DNA of 64,000 bases from CAVSVP01 sp963731125 (GCA_963731125.1 CAVSVP010000015.1:1-64000); one strand, 5' to 3'. Shown: positions 44,628-54,428, numbered from the stretch's first letter. Numbers and translations: made by a program. The notes: generated by a model not told the origin, from the sequence alone.

Positions 44628-45788
44628 ATGTCTGAAACCCTGACGCTTGCTCTGGATCTAATCCGCCGTCCTTCCATCACTCCCCATGATGCGGGTTGCC
44701 AGACGGTCATCAGCGCTCGCCTGAAAGCCCTGGGCTTTCAGGTGCAACGCTTGCCCTTCGGTGCCGTGGAGAACTTTTGGGCACGTCGTGGTACGAGGGA
44801 ACCCTTGTTTGTCTTCGCAGGCCATACCGATGTGGTACCTACCGGTCCTGAGCAACAGTGGAGTTCACCGCCTTTCCTACCAGTCATTCGTGATGGCTAT
44901 CTTTACGGGCGTGGCGCGGCGGATATGAAAGGCAGCTTAGCAGCCATGGTTACCGCATGTGAACGTTTTATAGCCAAGCATCCAGAACATCGTGGTTCCA
45001 TTGGGTTTTTAATCACCAGCGATGAAGAGGGGCCAGCGCAGGATGGCACCGCAAAAGTGGTGGGGTGTCTCCAGGAGCAGGGTGAGAGAATTACGGGTTG
45101 TTTAATTGGGGAACCTTCCAGCACTAGCCGGCTGGGGGATACGATAAAACATGGGCGACGTGGTTCTCTCCACGGGAAATTACAGCTAAAAGGAGTACAG
45201 GGACATGTGGCTTACCCTCACTTGGCGCAAAATCCCATTCATGCCATTGGCGTAATTCTCACTGCGCTGGCGGACGAGATATGGGATCTTGGCAATGCAT
45301 TTTTTCCTCCGACTTCGTTGCAAATTTCCAATATTCATTCGGGTACCGGAGCCACCAATGTGATTCCAAGTACGGTAGATATGCTGTTCAATTTTCGCTT
45401 TTCTCCGGCGACAGCGGTGGCAACTTTGCGAGAGAGGGTCCGGCAAATCATCGAAACTCAGCTGCTTAACGAGGAGATCAAGCGTGGCCATGTTTTTCAG
45501 TATCAGTTGGATTGGCAGCTGTCGGGAATGCCTTTTTTGACGCCGGTCGGTGAGCTGGTGAAGGCGGCAATGGAGGCGATACGTGAGGAGCTGGGTGTTG
45601 TGGTCAGCTTATCCACCAGCGGCGGTACTTCCGATGGTCGTTTTATCGCGCCCACGGGTGCCCAGGTAATCGAACTGGGTCCGGTGAATGCCAGTATTCA
45701 TCAGGTTAATGAACGGGTGTTGGTCAGCGACCTGCAACGTCTTAGCCAGGTTTACGAGAGAATTTTAATCAAACTGCTGGCTTCATAG
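44628..45788 (+). CDS. dapE: Succinyl-diaminopimelate desuccinylase
   Basis: The 386-residue M20-family zinc enzyme removes succinate from N-succinyl-LL-diaminopimelate, the step before LL-DAP in lysine and cell-wall synthesis. The metal-binding motifs are FAGHTDVVPTG, the Asp in YGRGAADMKGS, the catalytic DEEGPAQDG pair, and His in ASIHQVNERV. The dimerisation domain is in the middle. It is co-oriented with dapD. The start lacks a strong ribosome site but is family-like. Confidence 0.97.
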   Translation: MSETLTLALDLIRRPSITPHDAGCQTVISARLKALGFQVQRLPFGAVENFWARRGTREPLFVFAGHTDVVPTGPEQQWSSPPFLPVIRDGYLYGRGAADMKGSLAAMVTACERFIAKHPEHRGSIGFLITSDEEGPAQDGTAKVVGCLQEQGERITGCLIGEPSSTSRLGDTIKHGRRGSLHGKLQLKGVQGHVAYPHLAQNPIHAIGVILTALADEIWDLGNAFFPPTSLQISNIHSGTGATNVIPSTVDMLFNFRFSPATAVATLRERVRQIIETQLLNEEIKRGHVFQYQLDWQLSGMPFLTPVGELVKAAMEAIREELGVVVSLSTSGGTSDGRFIAPTGAQVIELGPVNASIHQVNERVLVSDLQRLSQVYERILIKLLAS

Positions 45789-45801
45789 CTGAAAAAAAGT
45801 G

Positions 45802-47235
45802 TTAAGCGCGCAGAAGACTGCGGACTGACGATGAAATCCTAACGCGCCCTTCCCCCGTATAAGCTTCGTGATTTGCTTCGATATCATCGAGTTTATAGCG
45901 ATAGTTGACCATCATACCGGCGGATTGGGCGATGCCCTCCTGGGAGGTATTGCCCAGCCAATCGAGGCGTTCAATGCGGGCTCCATTGGACAAATGAAAG
46001 TGAGCTACGCGATCGAGAGCTTTCCCGTTACTGCGTTTTTCCTCTACCAAATAGTGTGCGCAGAGACGCATCAGAGGCACTTTTAACGCTTTGGCGAGCT
46101 CAGGTTTTGCGTACCAAGCCGGCTGATTAAGCAGAGTCTGCAATACCTCGTTGGGCACAGCATCGGGAACCAGGGAATCCAGCGCTTTGCGTTCGGAAGA
46201 GGTTAGCAATTTAGCTTCAGCATCGGATGTTGCAGCCAGCTGGGTATCGAACCAAGTTCGAAAACTTGGAATAGGAGATAACGTTGCAAAAGTTTTTAAT
46301 CCTTTAAATTCGGAAGCGAGTACGTCGACCACCCGTTTAATAAGAAAACTGCCGAAGCTAATACCCGCTAATCCCGCCTGCGCATTGGAGATGGAATAGA
46401 AAATTGCGGTATCAGCCTTAAGCGGATCGATAACGGGTGCGTCTTCATCAAGTAAGGCCTGAATATTGTCCGCAATACCGTTTACCAGTGCGACTTCTAC
46501 AAAAATCAGCGGTTCATCGGGCATACGCGGATGGAAAAAAGCAAAACAGCGTCGATCGGAATCCAAGCGTTTTTTCAGATCGTCCCAACCCTGAATCGCG
46601 TGTACCGCTTCGTAGACGATTAGCTTTTCCAACAAAGTGGCGGGAGAATCCCAAGTTATCCGCCGCATTTCCAAAAAACCCACATCAAACCATGTGGTGA
46701 GTAATTCCTTCAGTTCCTTTTCCAGTGCTGTTAGCAGAGGATCATCCTTGCAGAATGTTAACAACTCCGCCCTCAGGTCCACAAGAAAATGCACCCCTTC
46801 CGGCAGACCGTTGAACTGGGTTAGCAGTCGCAGCCACGGTGGACGCAAGGCATCGCGCAGCGTTTGCTCGCCCTGGAGCCGTTCTGCCATGGTTAAGTTG
46901 GAGCGCTGCGATGCAGCGATGGCTTGGTCGACGGCGGCATGATCTACACCGAAATCATGAGCTAGAATTTGCAGAAAGCGTTTGCGACCCTGGGTATTCA
47001 ATGACAGATAAGTGCGACCCAGATTGGCCGCCCGAGAGCGCGCTGATACCTCACCGCCACGGGCCTCAAGACAATCCCGCATCTGGTCTTTTAGGGGTTC
47101 TACATCTTTATCCGGCAGGCTGGGGCCTGGCGAAGCGGAGAAGATGCCGCTCGTCCGATCGGCCATATCGCGCCATACTTCCCGGAGGTTTTGCACGGTA
47201 CGGTTTAACAGGCTAACGCGCGTGGTTTCGTTCAT
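45802..47235 (-). CDS. Malonyl-CoA decarboxylase
   Basis: The 477-residue protein shows an N-terminal helical domain and the C-terminal GNAT-like catalytic domain of malonyl-CoA decarboxylase. YSISNAQAGLAGISFGSFLI corresponds to the catalytic Ser region, and FHLSNGARIERLDWLGN contains the catalytic His. It converts malonyl-CoA to acetyl-CoA and CO2. No malonate transport or activation genes flank it, so it may act in malonyl-CoA balance. It is convergent with dapE. Confidence 0.93.
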   Translation of the reverse strand: MNETTRVSLLNRTVQNLREVWRDMADRTSGIFSASPGPSLPDKDVEPLKDQMRDCLEARGGEVSARSRAANLGRTYLSLNTQGRKRFLQILAHDFGVDHAAVDQAIAASQRSNLTMAERLQGEQTLRDALRPPWLRLLTQFNGLPEGVHFLVDLRAELLTFCKDDPLLTALEKELKELLTTWFDVGFLEMRRITWDSPATLLEKLIVYEAVHAIQGWDDLKKRLDSDRRCFAFFHPRMPDEPLIFVEVALVNGIADNIQALLDEDAPVIDPLKADTAIFYSISNAQAGLAGISFGSFLIKRVVDVLASEFKGLKTFATLSPIPSFRTWFDTQLAATSDAEAKLLTSSERKALDSLVPDAVPNEVLQTLLNQPAWYAKPELAKALKVPLMRLCAHYLVEEKRSNGKALDRVAHFHLSNGARIERLDWLGNTSQEGIAQSAGMMVNYRYKLDDIEANHEAYTGEGRVRISSSVRSLLRA

Positions 47236-47331
47236 GAGTTACACAGCCGCTAGAAAAACGGAAGTTGACTCTAATTATCCTGATTCTGCAATAGTTTTGG
47301 AAGCTAAAGGTGAACTTATTTAGTAGACGGA

Positions 47332-49311
47332 TCAGCCCATGAGTAAGCGCTCTTCGGCGTGTGCCAGCTGTTCGGGCGTCCCTCCCAGGACCAACACATC
47401 GCCCCTGCATAGCACCAGATTCGGATCCGGGGCGTCGCAGCGAGTCTCGCCGCGGCGTAGTGCGCTAATCCAGATCCCCTCTTTTTCCAGTCCAAGGTCT
47501 ACTAAGCGGAGACCCACAGCATGAGCCTTGGAAGGCAGGTATACACTGCTCAGGCGTTCATGGTTGCGGGCTGCCTCTCGGCTGCGCTCCGCCTCCGCTC
47601 TACGAAAAAAAACCCGCAGCAATTGATAGCGGTCGCTGCGCACCGTGCGGATGCGTTCCACCACCTGCCGTAACGGAATTTCTAACAGCAGGAGTAACTG
47701 GATGGCCAGCATTAGACTGGCTTCCAGTGTCTCAGGCACAACCTCAGTGGCGCCTGCATCGAGAAGTTTCTCCAGGCTAGCGTCATCTCGGGCTCGCACC
47801 AGCACCGGTAAATCGGCACGCAGCGAGCGCACGATATGCAGGGTTTTGAGGGCGCCAACCTCGTCGTTAAAGCTGATAATCAGCGCTTTAGCCTGTTCTA
47901 TCCCGGCCGCCTCCAAAATCTTGTGCTGAGTAGCGTCACCATAAAATACCCGCTCTCCTCCTTCCCAAGCCGCCCTGATACGGGCAGGTTCAAGATCCAG
48001 CGCGACATAATCAAAACCCTCGTCGCGTAAAAAACTGGCCATATTCTGACCGATCCGGCCAAAACCGCAAATGATTACGTGATTCTTGAACGCTTGCACG
48101 GCATCAGCGATCTCCCGAGCCTGGCCTGTTAGCCCACCATGGTAGGACTGAGTGAACAGTGTTTTGGCGAACAAGCCATTGTAACGAATCATTATGGGCG
48201 CTAATCCCATGGAGATGACGATGGCGGCCAGAATGGGTTGGCTGTCTACATGACTCAGCAAGCCCTGGTACAGGGCCAGAGTGAGAAGAGCGAAACCGAA
48301 TTCGCCACTGTGAGCCAGAACCGTGCCGGTGCGCAAGGCAACATCGTTCTCGTAGCCTGCCAGTCGGGTCAGTAGAATGATCAGAGGACCCTTGCCAAAA
48401 ATAAGTCCCAGAACCATCAATAATACCCAAGGCCATACGGGAGGTAGCTGCGTTAGATCGAGTTGCATACCGACCGTAATAAAAAATAAGCCAAGCAACA
48501 CATCCCGAAACGGTCGGATGTCGGCTTCAATTTGATGGCGAAACTCGGTCTCGCTTAACATCATGCCGGCGAGGAAAGCGCCCAGCGCCAGGGATAGTCC
48601 CAATAGACTGGTGATCCACGCAGCTGCCAGAGAAACCAGCAACACTGTTAAGGTGAACAGTTCTGCGGAGCGGGAGGCTGCCACTTCGCGAAATAATGGT
48701 CTTACCAACCAGCGTCCACAAGCCAGCATAATCGTGAACACAGCGATGCCCTTTACCAAGGCATAACTCAATGGCAGGATGATGGCTTGCTCGGCATTAC
48801 CTGACAGAATCGGGATTATGACCAGAAAGGGCACTGCTGCCAAATCTTGAAATAACAAAATACCGATGGCTAGACGGCCATGAACGGTGTGTAATTCCAC
48901 TTGGTCGGTCAGTTGTTTGATGACAATAGCCGTCGACGACATGGAAAAAGCACCCCCCACAATTAAAGCAACCTGCCAGGGGATGCCTAGCGCCCAGGCA
49001 ATCACTGCTCCCGATACGGTGCCAACCAGAACCTGAGCGCCACCCAAGCCGAGTAAGATCCTTTTCATGGCGATGAACTGGGGAATAGAAAATTCTAGGC
49101 CGATGGCAAATAGTAAAAAAACTACGCCTATTTCGCCTAGGGAACGGGTGATTTCACTGTCGTGTAGCCAATGCAAGGCATGGGGTCCTGTACTGACCCC
49201 AATGAATAAGTAACCAAGAATGGGAGGAAGACGGCATCTTCGAAACACCGCAACGACAACTACGGAAATACCGAGCAGTGTCAAGATGTCTGGTAATCCG
49301 CTGTGCTCCAT
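47332..49311 (-). CDS. Kef-type monovalent cation:proton antiporter (CPA2)
   Basis: The 659-residue protein has about 12 membrane segments of the Na+/H+ exchanger fold (residues about 5-385, with LGAFLAGMMLSETEF), a TrkA-N/Rossmann NAD-binding domain (HVIICGFGRIGQNMASFL, from about 410) and a C-terminal TrkA-C domain (about 570-659). This is the KefB/KefC arrangement, glutathione-gated potassium efflux in E. coli. No kefF/kefG ancillary gene is adjacent and gating residues were not checked, so KefC identity is not claimed. Confidence 0.92.
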   Translation of the reverse strand: MEHSGLPDILTLLGISVVVVAVFRRCRLPPILGYLFIGVSTGPHALHWLHDSEITRSLGEIGVVFLLFAIGLEFSIPQFIAMKRILLGLGGAQVLVGTVSGAVIAWALGIPWQVALIVGGAFSMSSTAIVIKQLTDQVELHTVHGRLAIGILLFQDLAAVPFLVIIPILSGNAEQAIILPLSYALVKGIAVFTIMLACGRWLVRPLFREVAASRSAELFTLTVLLVSLAAAWITSLLGLSLALGAFLAGMMLSETEFRHQIEADIRPFRDVLLGLFFITVGMQLDLTQLPPVWPWVLLMVLGLIFGKGPLIILLTRLAGYENDVALRTGTVLAHSGEFGFALLTLALYQGLLSHVDSQPILAAIVISMGLAPIMIRYNGLFAKTLFTQSYHGGLTGQAREIADAVQAFKNHVIICGFGRIGQNMASFLRDEGFDYVALDLEPARIRAAWEGGERVFYGDATQHKILEAAGIEQAKALIISFNDEVGALKTLHIVRSLRADLPVLVRARDDASLEKLLDAGATEVVPETLEASLMLAIQLLLLLEIPLRQVVERIRTVRSDRYQLLRVFFRRAEAERSREAARNHERLSSVYLPSKAHAVGLRLVDLGLEKEGIWISALRRGETRCDAPDPNLVLCRGDVLVLGGTPEQLAHAEERLLMG

Positions 49312-49438
49312 AGGTGCACCAGCTTATTAGTACTGGAACAGCTGCTGACGTTAGGGCTGTCTGATTAAGTTTAATCCACGCCGTAAGCGCATTGAATTGC
49401 TATTAGTATAACCTAAACCTTACGTAGGGATTTTATTT

Positions 49439-49966
49439 TTAACGAATCACATTATCTATCGGTATTCCCCACACCCCAAGACCGCGGCTGCGGGCAATAC
49501 GCTCCAGAATGGCATATTCTGGAGGTGCCTCGGGCAGTGCAGCCGCCCAACCCCGCTGCAGTAGATAAGCCGCTAGGTCTTCGCCATTAGCTCGGCAGAC
49601 GGCAACTAAGCTACCGTCCAGATTTTTTCCCTTGATGTCGCAGCGAACGAAATCAGGACCGATTTTGAAATCCAATGCCAAGGCCGCGCGGGGAGCACAC
49701 TTAACCGGTCTCGTAAAGCTGCGGCAAAGCGTGTTCGAAGGAGGAATATAAATACCAAATAAATGGATTGTACGGCTGCGAATTCTCAGCGTGCCATCGT
49801 CGTTAACGAAGGCATAGCTAGAGATATCTGTTGTAAAGCGGCTGCTATCACTTCCTGCCTTCAATCTATCGTCATCACTGACGGTGAAATTAGCGACAGC
49901 TGACGATGCGATTACCCAAGGGCTATAAAAAGCGATAACGACTGCCCAAAACCTGATGTGCATCAA
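49439..49966 (-). CDS. Secreted SNase-like (thermonuclease-fold) protein
   Basis: The 175-residue protein has a signal peptide (hydrophobic FWAVVIAFYSPWVIA, cleavage about residue 21) and a nuclease-like fold: DGTLRIRSRTIHLFGIYIPPSNTLC, CDIKGKNLDGSLVAVCRA, LAAYLLQRGWAAALPEAPPEY and RGLGVWGI. The usual catalytic Arg/Asp/Glu of staphylococcal nuclease are not all visible (HLFGIYIPP where active enzymes have RL.GID.PE), so it may be inactive. Periplasmic by signal. Confidence 0.72.
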   Translation of the reverse strand: MMHIRFWAVVIAFYSPWVIASSAVANFTVSDDDRLKAGSDSSRFTTDISSYAFVNDDGTLRIRSRTIHLFGIYIPPSNTLCRSFTRPVKCAPRAALALDFKIGPDFVRCDIKGKNLDGSLVAVCRANGEDLAAYLLQRGWAAALPEAPPEYAILERIARSRGLGVWGIPIDNVIR

Positions 49967-50047
49967 ATCTACCCTTGACTCGTTGCCGGTGTGACTGCTT
50001 GCCGGCAGCGCTCAGGGTGCCGGTAAACTGCTGCATGCGACACAGCG

Positions 50048-51535
50048 CTAAGCGTCAAACGCTTGCAAGGCATCGTTAACCTGAGTTTGAAACCATAATT
50101 TAACGTTGGCATCTCGCACACGTTCACGAAGTTTCTCGGCACGGCGAGACTTTTCCTCCGCAGGCATGATCAGTGCCTGATGCAAAGTTTCTGCAGTGCT
50201 ATGCACGTCAAATGGCGATACGGTTAAAGCATGCTCCCCGAGTTCATAAAAAGCGCCCGCCATTTCCGACAATAGCAGCACGCCATCCCGCTGGTTAACC
50301 AATGCTCCTTCCTTAGCGACCAGGTTCATACCGTCGGCCAATGGATTAACCAGTAAAACATCGTAAAGTTGCATGGCGGCGATGGCGCGATTGTAATTAC
50401 TGCCGACGATAATGCGTACGGGTTCCCAAAAACCATCGCTAAAGTCAGCGTTAATTAATCCTCCCTCAGCCATAATTTCTTTAAGATAAACTTGATATTC
50501 ACTGACTTCCATGCGTGAGGGCACGAGCAAAGCGACCATTTGTATCTTGCCCCGATGTTCGGGATAACGTTCTAATAAAGTGCGAAAAGCCTGCAAGCTG
50601 CGTAGGATATTTTTGCTGGGTTCAACGCGATCGGTTCGTAAGATAAGACGATTGTCGCCGATCTGATTGATCAATTGGGTTTTAAAGAGTTTGGTTTCTA
50701 TTTCCTCTGCAATTGCCTCCACTTTTTCCACATCGACGGAAATAGGGTATGCTTTCGCTTCTATTTTCCGGCCGTGGTAATGAATAGAGTTACGGCTGCC
50801 TTGGGAGTGGGCGTCAGGTAAATAGAACCGGCAGGTCTGCACGAAGTTAAAGGCATCTTTTTGTGTTTGAAAACCAACTCGATTGGAATCTAAAAGACCT
50901 ATTAACAGCATCTCCCGCATGGCGGCAGGCAGAATACGCCAAGCGTCAGGACCCGGCCAAGGGATATGGCAAAATGGCTGAATTTGCACCCGATCTCCTA
51001 GTTTTTCGCGGAGAAAGCGCGGCACTAAGTACAGCTGGTAATCCTGGGGGAGAATCAAAATGGGACGCTCGCTATCCATAACGCTGGCAGCAATGGTTTC
51101 AGCGAATTGTTCATTAATGGTCACATAACCGTGATACCAGGCGTCCCAACTTGCGCTGTCAATACTCGGAAAGCGAGGCGTATCCCAGAGTTGATGCTGA
51201 ATAAACCAGAGCAATGGATTGGCTATCTGATTGTAGTATTTTTCATAGGCGTCAGGGTCCGGCTGAAACAGCCGCATCAGAATGCCTTCCACGTTTTGCG
51301 GGGTATTCCCCTGTTGGCTAGTCCAGTCTCGATCATCTTTGCTTAAAGCCGCAGCAACCCATAAAACTTCATGGCGTTCTGCTAAAGCGCCTAGAGCCGT
51401 CACTAAACCGCCGGCGCCGCGCGCGACACTGAATTCCCCCGTCTCGTTACGTTTAAAACTAAAGGGGCCGCGGTTGGAAGCAATAACGATAAGTGGGTCT
51501 TGAGTTGTGGAAGGGTTCTCAGTGTACTCTGACAT
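50048..51535 (-). CDS. GT20 glycosyltransferase, trehalose-6-phosphate synthase type
   Basis: The 495-residue protein is a GT20 family enzyme: IVIASNRGPFSF, GAGGLVTALG, FCHIPWPGPDAWRILP, NRVGFQTQKDAFNF, the RTDRVEPSKN donor site, and NPLADGMNLVAKEGAL. OtsA makes trehalose-6-phosphate from UDP-glucose and glucose-6-phosphate; related enzymes make glucosylglycerol-phosphate. The N-terminal RGPFSF differs from the E. coli OtsA form, so the acceptor is uncertain. No phosphatase (otsB-type) gene is nearby. A compatible-solute role is inferred. Confidence 0.87.
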   Translation of the reverse strand: MSEYTENPSTTQDPLIVIASNRGPFSFKRNETGEFSVARGAGGLVTALGALAERHEVLWVAAALSKDDRDWTSQQGNTPQNVEGILMRLFQPDPDAYEKYYNQIANPLLWFIQHQLWDTPRFPSIDSASWDAWYHGYVTINEQFAETIAASVMDSERPILILPQDYQLYLVPRFLREKLGDRVQIQPFCHIPWPGPDAWRILPAAMREMLLIGLLDSNRVGFQTQKDAFNFVQTCRFYLPDAHSQGSRNSIHYHGRKIEAKAYPISVDVEKVEAIAEEIETKLFKTQLINQIGDNRLILRTDRVEPSKNILRSLQAFRTLLERYPEHRGKIQMVALLVPSRMEVSEYQVYLKEIMAEGGLINADFSDGFWEPVRIIVGSNYNRAIAAMQLYDVLLVNPLADGMNLVAKEGALVNQRDGVLLLSEMAGAFYELGEHALTVSPFDVHSTAETLHQALIMPAEEKSRRAEKLRERVRDANVKLWFQTQVNDALQAFDA

Positions 51536-51926
51536 GTCCGGATACCTTATTCGCTGTGATGGTAGTCAATCCAGGCCGTTCTAAACAGATCGGACAAAAA
51601 GCGCTGCTCTCCAGTGAGCTTAGATAAAAGCCACTGTACTTAGTATATTAGTATACAGGTTACTTCCCGATATCCCGATTCGGGCTTGTTTGAGTGAGAC
51701 GCAATAAGCCTATTGAGTTCTGCAACACTCCTGTCTTGAATCCAAGAAGCCTCGAGGGTAGGGTAAGCGTCTGAATATGAGCGGGGGAGTAAAATATCGA
51801 TGACTAGCCCAGCGGCAATGAGTTTTCATAAAAAGACCCAATCTGCGGATAAATGCAATCTTTTGCTGTCTACATGGGTTGCTGACAGGGCTATGCCTTG
51901 TTTAATAAATACCGAGGAAAGCAGTG
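51536..51926. other. Divergent spacer with no recognised elements
   Basis: This 391-bp region separates the leftward GT20 gene and rightward msrB. It is AT-rich with a GTATATTAGTATAC-like near-dyad around 51643-51657, but has no clear promoter, repeat or RNA. Confidence 0.35.
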
Positions 51927-52331
51927 ATGAAAGACAAAATGACTAAAAGTGATGCTGAATGGAAAGCTCAGTTAACTCCAGAACAGCATGCCATCTGCCG
52001 AAAAAAAGGCACCGAACGGGCCTTCACCGGCAAATATCACGACTGTAAAACACCCGGTATCTACCGCTGTGTATGTTGCGATGCCGAATTGTTTGATGCC
52101 GCTGCTAAATTCGATTCCGGCACTGGCTGGCCCAGCTTTTGGACCCTCGCCGATGAACAAAACATCGCCACTGAACTCGATACGAGTTGGTTTATGCAGC
52201 GCACCGAAGTGTTGTGCAGTCAGTGCGGCGCCCATCTCGGGCACGTATTTGAAGACGGTCCAACACCGACTGGACTGCGTTACTGCATTAATTCTGCCGC
52301 CTTGCAGTTAGAACCGAAGGAGCAGGATTAA
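51927..52331 (+). CDS. msrB: Peptide methionine-R-sulfoxide reductase MsrB
   Basis: The ATG at 51927 follows GAGGAAAGC. The 134-residue enzyme reduces methionine-R-sulfoxide in proteins. It has the two zinc CxxC pairs (Cys48/51 and Cys97/100), GTGWPSFW, HLGHVFEDGP and catalytic Cys120 in LRYCINSAAL. No Msr A domain is fused. Cytoplasmic. Confidence 0.96.
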   Translation: MKDKMTKSDAEWKAQLTPEQHAICRKKGTERAFTGKYHDCKTPGIYRCVCCDAELFDAAAKFDSGTGWPSFWTLADEQNIATELDTSWFMQRTEVLCSQCGAHLGHVFEDGPTPTGLRYCINSAALQLEPKEQD

Positions 52332-52470
52332 GCGAGTATGATCAGCGAATGTCGGCTACGCTTATTTCACTAGATCCCGGCGCCGGGCCGGAAGAAAAAA
52401 TGTGGCAGAGCGAATGCGTTTCCTGCAGCACTGGCGTAAACCACGATAACCACTAAAGCGGAGAAAGCAA

Positions 52471-52680
52471 ATGAGCGATCATGTCTATAAACTCATTGAA
52501 TTAACAGGTTCTTCCTCAACCAGTATTGAAGACGCCGTACAGAATGCAGTGAGTCGAGCCGCAAAAAATTTACATAATATACGTTGGTGTCAGGTAACTG
52601 AAACCCGTGGCCATATCGAAAATGGAGCGGTTAAGCACTGGCAAGTGACTTTAAAAGTCGGTTTTACGATGGACGAGTAG
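52471..52680 (+). CDS. Dodecin flavoprotein
   Basis: This 69-residue protein (MSDHVYKLIELTGSSS, then IEDAVQNAVSRAAK) is the dodecin fold; NIRWCQVTETRGHIENG carries the flavin-stacking Trp and Gln. Dodecins form hollow 12-mers that store or buffer flavins. An AAAGCGGAGAAAG ribosome site precedes the start. Its 3' 30 bp overlap the end of the convergent mepA gene. Confidence 0.93.
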   Translation: MSDHVYKLIELTGSSSTSIEDAVQNAVSRAAKNLHNIRWCQVTETRGHIENGAVKHWQVTLKVGFTMDE

Positions 52681-53538
52681 TGGTTTTAGCGCGGCGGCAC
52701 TGGAACCGGCCAACACTGCATTACAAATTGCGGGCTGTCCCGAGGGTTTGTTGTTTGCTGGCTTTTGCTTCGGCGACGGCGCCCGGGCTGCCTGTTGGAC
52801 AGCCGTTATCCACTGCATTAATGCCTGATCGCAGCCATCGCCCGTAGGAGGCGGTTGTTGCCCTTGGCAATGGCTATTACCGTTAGGACAGCTTAAGCGT
52901 ACGTGGAAGTGGCTGTCGTGTCCCCACCAGGGGCGGATTTTGCGCAACCAGCTTCGGTCTTGACCTGCGCTACGGCATAAGGTCTGTTTGATGAGGGGAT
53001 GTACGAAAATGCGCTCCACCTCCGGCGCGTGGGCGGCAAGTTTAAGGATTGTTTGGTGATCACTTAACCAGACAGGGGGATCTAAGTGGTTGTGACGGGT
53101 TTCGAACATGGACACCATAGGGAGTGTTTCGGCTTCGTCAGAAGATAATAGGTGTTTTTCGGCTATGTGGTAAAACCAGATATCGACATCTAGACCGCTT
53201 TGATGACTACGGTGTCCGTAGCCCATAGGACCTCCGCGAGGTTGCGCTAAATCGCCAATCAATAATCGCTTACCGCGCGCTGCTGCCTGTTGGCCAAGGC
53301 GCTGGATAAAAGCGATTAAAGTGGAGTGGCCATAAAAGCGATTACGGCTTGGGCGCATGACTTGAAAACCCTCGCCATATAGGGGAAGAGCATTAGCCCC
53401 CAGCACACAGCCGGCGCTGTAGAAGCCAATAACTTGAGACGGGCCAGGCAAGGGATCAGCGATTTTGTCCCAAGTATCGGTGGCATAGACCGGTGCAAAC
53501 CCGTTAAGCAAACTCAAGGCAAGTGGTAGGTATTTCAT
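52651..53538 (-). CDS. mepA: Penicillin-insensitive murein endopeptidase MepA
   Basis: The 295-residue protein starts with a signal peptide (LPLALSLLNGFAPVYA) and a GGGAG ribosome site. The LAS-type metallopeptidase motifs are HRSHQSGLDVDIWFY and WWGHDSHFHVRLSCP, with Cys residues likely forming disulfides. It cleaves D-alanyl-meso-DAP cross-links in peptidoglycan. The C-terminal ~45 residues are Pro/Ala/Lys rich and variable; 30 bp overlap dodecin on the other strand. Confidence 0.93.
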   Translation of the reverse strand: MKYLPLALSLLNGFAPVYATDTWDKIADPLPGPSQVIGFYSAGCVLGANALPLYGEGFQVMRPSRNRFYGHSTLIAFIQRLGQQAAARGKRLLIGDLAQPRGGPMGYGHRSHQSGLDVDIWFYHIAEKHLLSSDEAETLPMVSMFETRHNHLDPPVWLSDHQTILKLAAHAPEVERIFVHPLIKQTLCRSAGQDRSWLRKIRPWWGHDSHFHVRLSCPNGNSHCQGQQPPPTGDGCDQALMQWITAVQQAARAPSPKQKPANNKPSGQPAICNAVLAGSSAAALKPLLVHRKTDF

Positions 53539-53698
53539 AGAAACTCCCTTTCAATGTTGGACAACTTGTTTCCAGGTTACAATTCGGGCGGCTAAAGGCT
53601 GTCTTTGATGTGGCCACTTTGGTAAGTCCTGTTATGGAATGCTCAAGTTGGGTATTATGGTATTTTTGTTAAACTTATCGCAATCGTAATGAGATACT

Positions 53699-54373
53699 AT
53701 GGCACAACGAGTTGATAAGAAGCGGCGGTGCCTGTTAAATGCTGGGCTATGGGGAGTAGGATTAGCGTTCACCAACAAGTGGGCTATAGCCGATATTAAC
53801 CAGCGGATTCCTACCCCACTTCAGAGCAAAGGGCCATTTTATCCCGTTCGGCTGCCTTTGGATAAAGACAATGACTTGGTGAGGGTTGCTGGCCATCCGG
53901 GTCTCGCCAAGGGGCAGATTGTCGATGTCGTAGGGCGCATTGTTAATGAACGAGGAAAACCTGTGCGTAATGCCCGAGTTGAAATCTGGCAATGTGATGC
54001 AAACGGCCGGTATCGGCACCCTTGGGACCGCCGGAATGTACCGATGGACCCTAATTTTCAGGGTTACGGACGCTACCTCACAGGTAGCGATGGTGCCTAT
54101 CGCTTTCGCACCATTAAACCAGTGCCCTATCCTGGTCGTGCGCCGCATATTCATTTTGCCGTCAGTGGCCCGGATTTTGCGACGCTGATTACGCAGATGT
54201 ATGTGGCAGGCGCTCCGGAGAATGTATGGGACCCGTTATTAAATAGCACCTCCGATGCTAAGGCCCGGCAACGCTTGATGGTTGCTTTCGAAGAAAATGC
54301 CTCTGGGCGAGATACCGATGTCATCGGTCAATTTGAGATTGTTCTGGCAGCGGATGGACGGTATATGCGGTGA
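53699..54373 (+). CDS. Intradiol ring-cleavage dioxygenase-like protein
   Basis: The 224-residue protein has a basic N-terminus (KKRR) and hydrophobic stretch (LLNAGLWGVGLAF, possibly a Tat-like signal lacking a second Arg). The dioxygenase core at about 75-215 shows RNARVEIWQCDANGRYRHP, DPNFQGYGRYLTGSDGAYRF, PVPYPGRAPHIHFAV. Likely iron ligands are Tyr105, Tyr144, His150 and His152, matching protocatechuate 3,4-dioxygenase. The substrate is unknown; no catabolic genes are nearby. Confidence 0.85.
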   Translation: MAQRVDKKRRCLLNAGLWGVGLAFTNKWAIADINQRIPTPLQSKGPFYPVRLPLDKDNDLVRVAGHPGLAKGQIVDVVGRIVNERGKPVRNARVEIWQCDANGRYRHPWDRRNVPMDPNFQGYGRYLTGSDGAYRFRTIKPVPYPGRAPHIHFAVSGPDFATLITQMYVAGAPENVWDPLLNSTSDAKARQRLMVAFEENASGRDTDVIGQFEIVLAADGRYMR

Positions 54374-54428
54374 GGCAATGTTTTTCTGCAGGATAGCCGC
54401 TAATAATTGATAAACTTGGAGAAGAATA

